From Candidatus Gallimonas intestinigallinarum (lineage in GTDB: Bacteria > Bacillota_A > Clostridia > Christensenellales > Borkfalkiaceae), in contig DXBS01000123.1 of NCBI GenBank assembly GCA_019116405.1, positions 1 through 14,062 on the forward strand: a stretch of 14,062 nt of DNA. Direction: 5' to 3'. Every line of letters begins with the position of its first letter. The stretch's first letter is position 1. A program made the position numbers and the translations under genes. Below are positions 13,946 to 14,062 of this stretch, one piece after another. Below the pieces are notes generated by a model. It searched no databases. It was not told where the DNA came from and worked only from the letters and a program-made list of their open reading frames with translations.

Positions 13946-14062
13946 CTAAGTGCAACACTTTGTGAGATTTTCTTGGAACAAATCTTGCGGTGTTCGGAAA
14001 TGCAAAACTTTCTTGGGCCTGGCGTTGATCAACGCCAGGTTCTTTTTCAGGGTCGCGGGACT
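13946..14062 (-). CDS. IS30-family transposase, C-terminal 38 residues (truncated by window edge)
   Basis: Read on the minus strand, the frame entering from the right edge gives 38 codons and a TAG stop at 13948-13946. The residues INARPKKVLHFRTPQDLF match the end of the DDE catalytic domain of IS30-type transposases, whose usual form is NNRPRKxLGxxTPxExF. The last codons (TKCCT then stop) lie within the terminal repeat. Catalytic residues lie outside the window, so activity cannot be judged. Confidence 0.82.
   Translation of the reverse strand, partial: SPATLKKNLALINARPKKVLHFRTPQDLFQENLTKCCT
14018..14050 (+). terminator. Palindrome plus T-run inside the IS30 element, terminator for + strand transcription
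   Basis: A perfect 22-bp palindrome with half-sites CCTGGCGTTGA (14018-14028) and TCAACGCCAGG (14029-14039) is followed by TTCTTTTTC on the + strand. In RNA it folds as a 9-bp stem with a GATC loop and a U-tail, an intrinsic terminator for transcripts arriving from hflX. On the minus strand the same bases encode the transposase residues LALINAR. Confidence 0.7.

Larger units (their letters stand above)
13937..14062 (-). mobile_element. IS30-family insertion sequence, 3' end (continues beyond the window)
   Basis: The end begins immediately after the hflX stop with a terminal-repeat-like sequence (ATTGTCAAACTAAGTGCAAC and onward to about 13966). It overlaps the last codons of the transposase, as is typical for IS30-family ends whose transposase terminates in the inverted repeat. 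The other end and any target-site duplication are outside the window, so the exact boundary is estimated. Confidence 0.75.

Overview
The window reads as chromosomal DNA of a Gram-positive anaerobe, most likely class Clostridia of the Bacillota. The reasons are a glycogen operon with a GlgC/GlgD pair (two ADP-glucose pyrophosphorylase-type subunits, a Bacillota arrangement), strong purine-rich Shine-Dalgarno sites, canonical TTGAAA/TTGACG-TATAAT promoters with 17-nt spacers, and U-tailed hairpin terminators. No finer placement can be supported from the sequence alone. All complete genes lie on the + strand.

Left edge (1-508): the 3' end of ilvC (ketol-acid reductoisomerase, branched-chain amino acid synthesis), closed by a strong intrinsic terminator. 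Next comes a clear sigma-A-type promoter (568-596) and a short leader for the main unit.

Glycogen block (667-11280): glgB (branching enzyme), glgC and glgD (ADP-glucose synthesis), glgA (glycogen synthase), glgP (phosphorylase), and a cytoplasmic GH13 alpha-glucan hydrolase with an N-terminal beta-sandwich domain. Together they make ADP-glucose, polymerise it, branch it, and break the polymer down to glucose-1-phosphate and short glucans. A hairpin lies between glgD and glgA, a terminator-like hairpin between glgA and glgP, and a good terminator closes the block. GlgB (C-terminus) and GlgA (N-terminus) both carry Lys/Ala/Thr-rich low-complexity tails, which is unusual.

AT-rich intergenic region (11281-11657): no gene is visible, but the region is structured. 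It holds a perfect 15-bp tandem repeat, a 28-bp dyad with 11-bp arms and a 6-bp centre (the geometry of a Xer dif site), further copies of the same arm next to a promoter, and a promoter whose predicted start point falls on the A of the next gene's ATG.

Right part (11658-13936): a 357-residue tyrosine recombinase resembling the single-recombinase XerS type, overlapping by ATGA with hflX (ribosome-associated GTPase).

Right edge (13937-14062): the end of an IS30-family element, transposase on the - strand, abutting the hflX stop codon. It carries a palindrome plus T-run that should work as a terminator for transcription coming from hflX.

The glycogen operon is conventional apart from the tails and RNA structures. 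The best candidate for something undescribed is the recombinase with its putative dif-like site, arm repeats and leaderless promoter.
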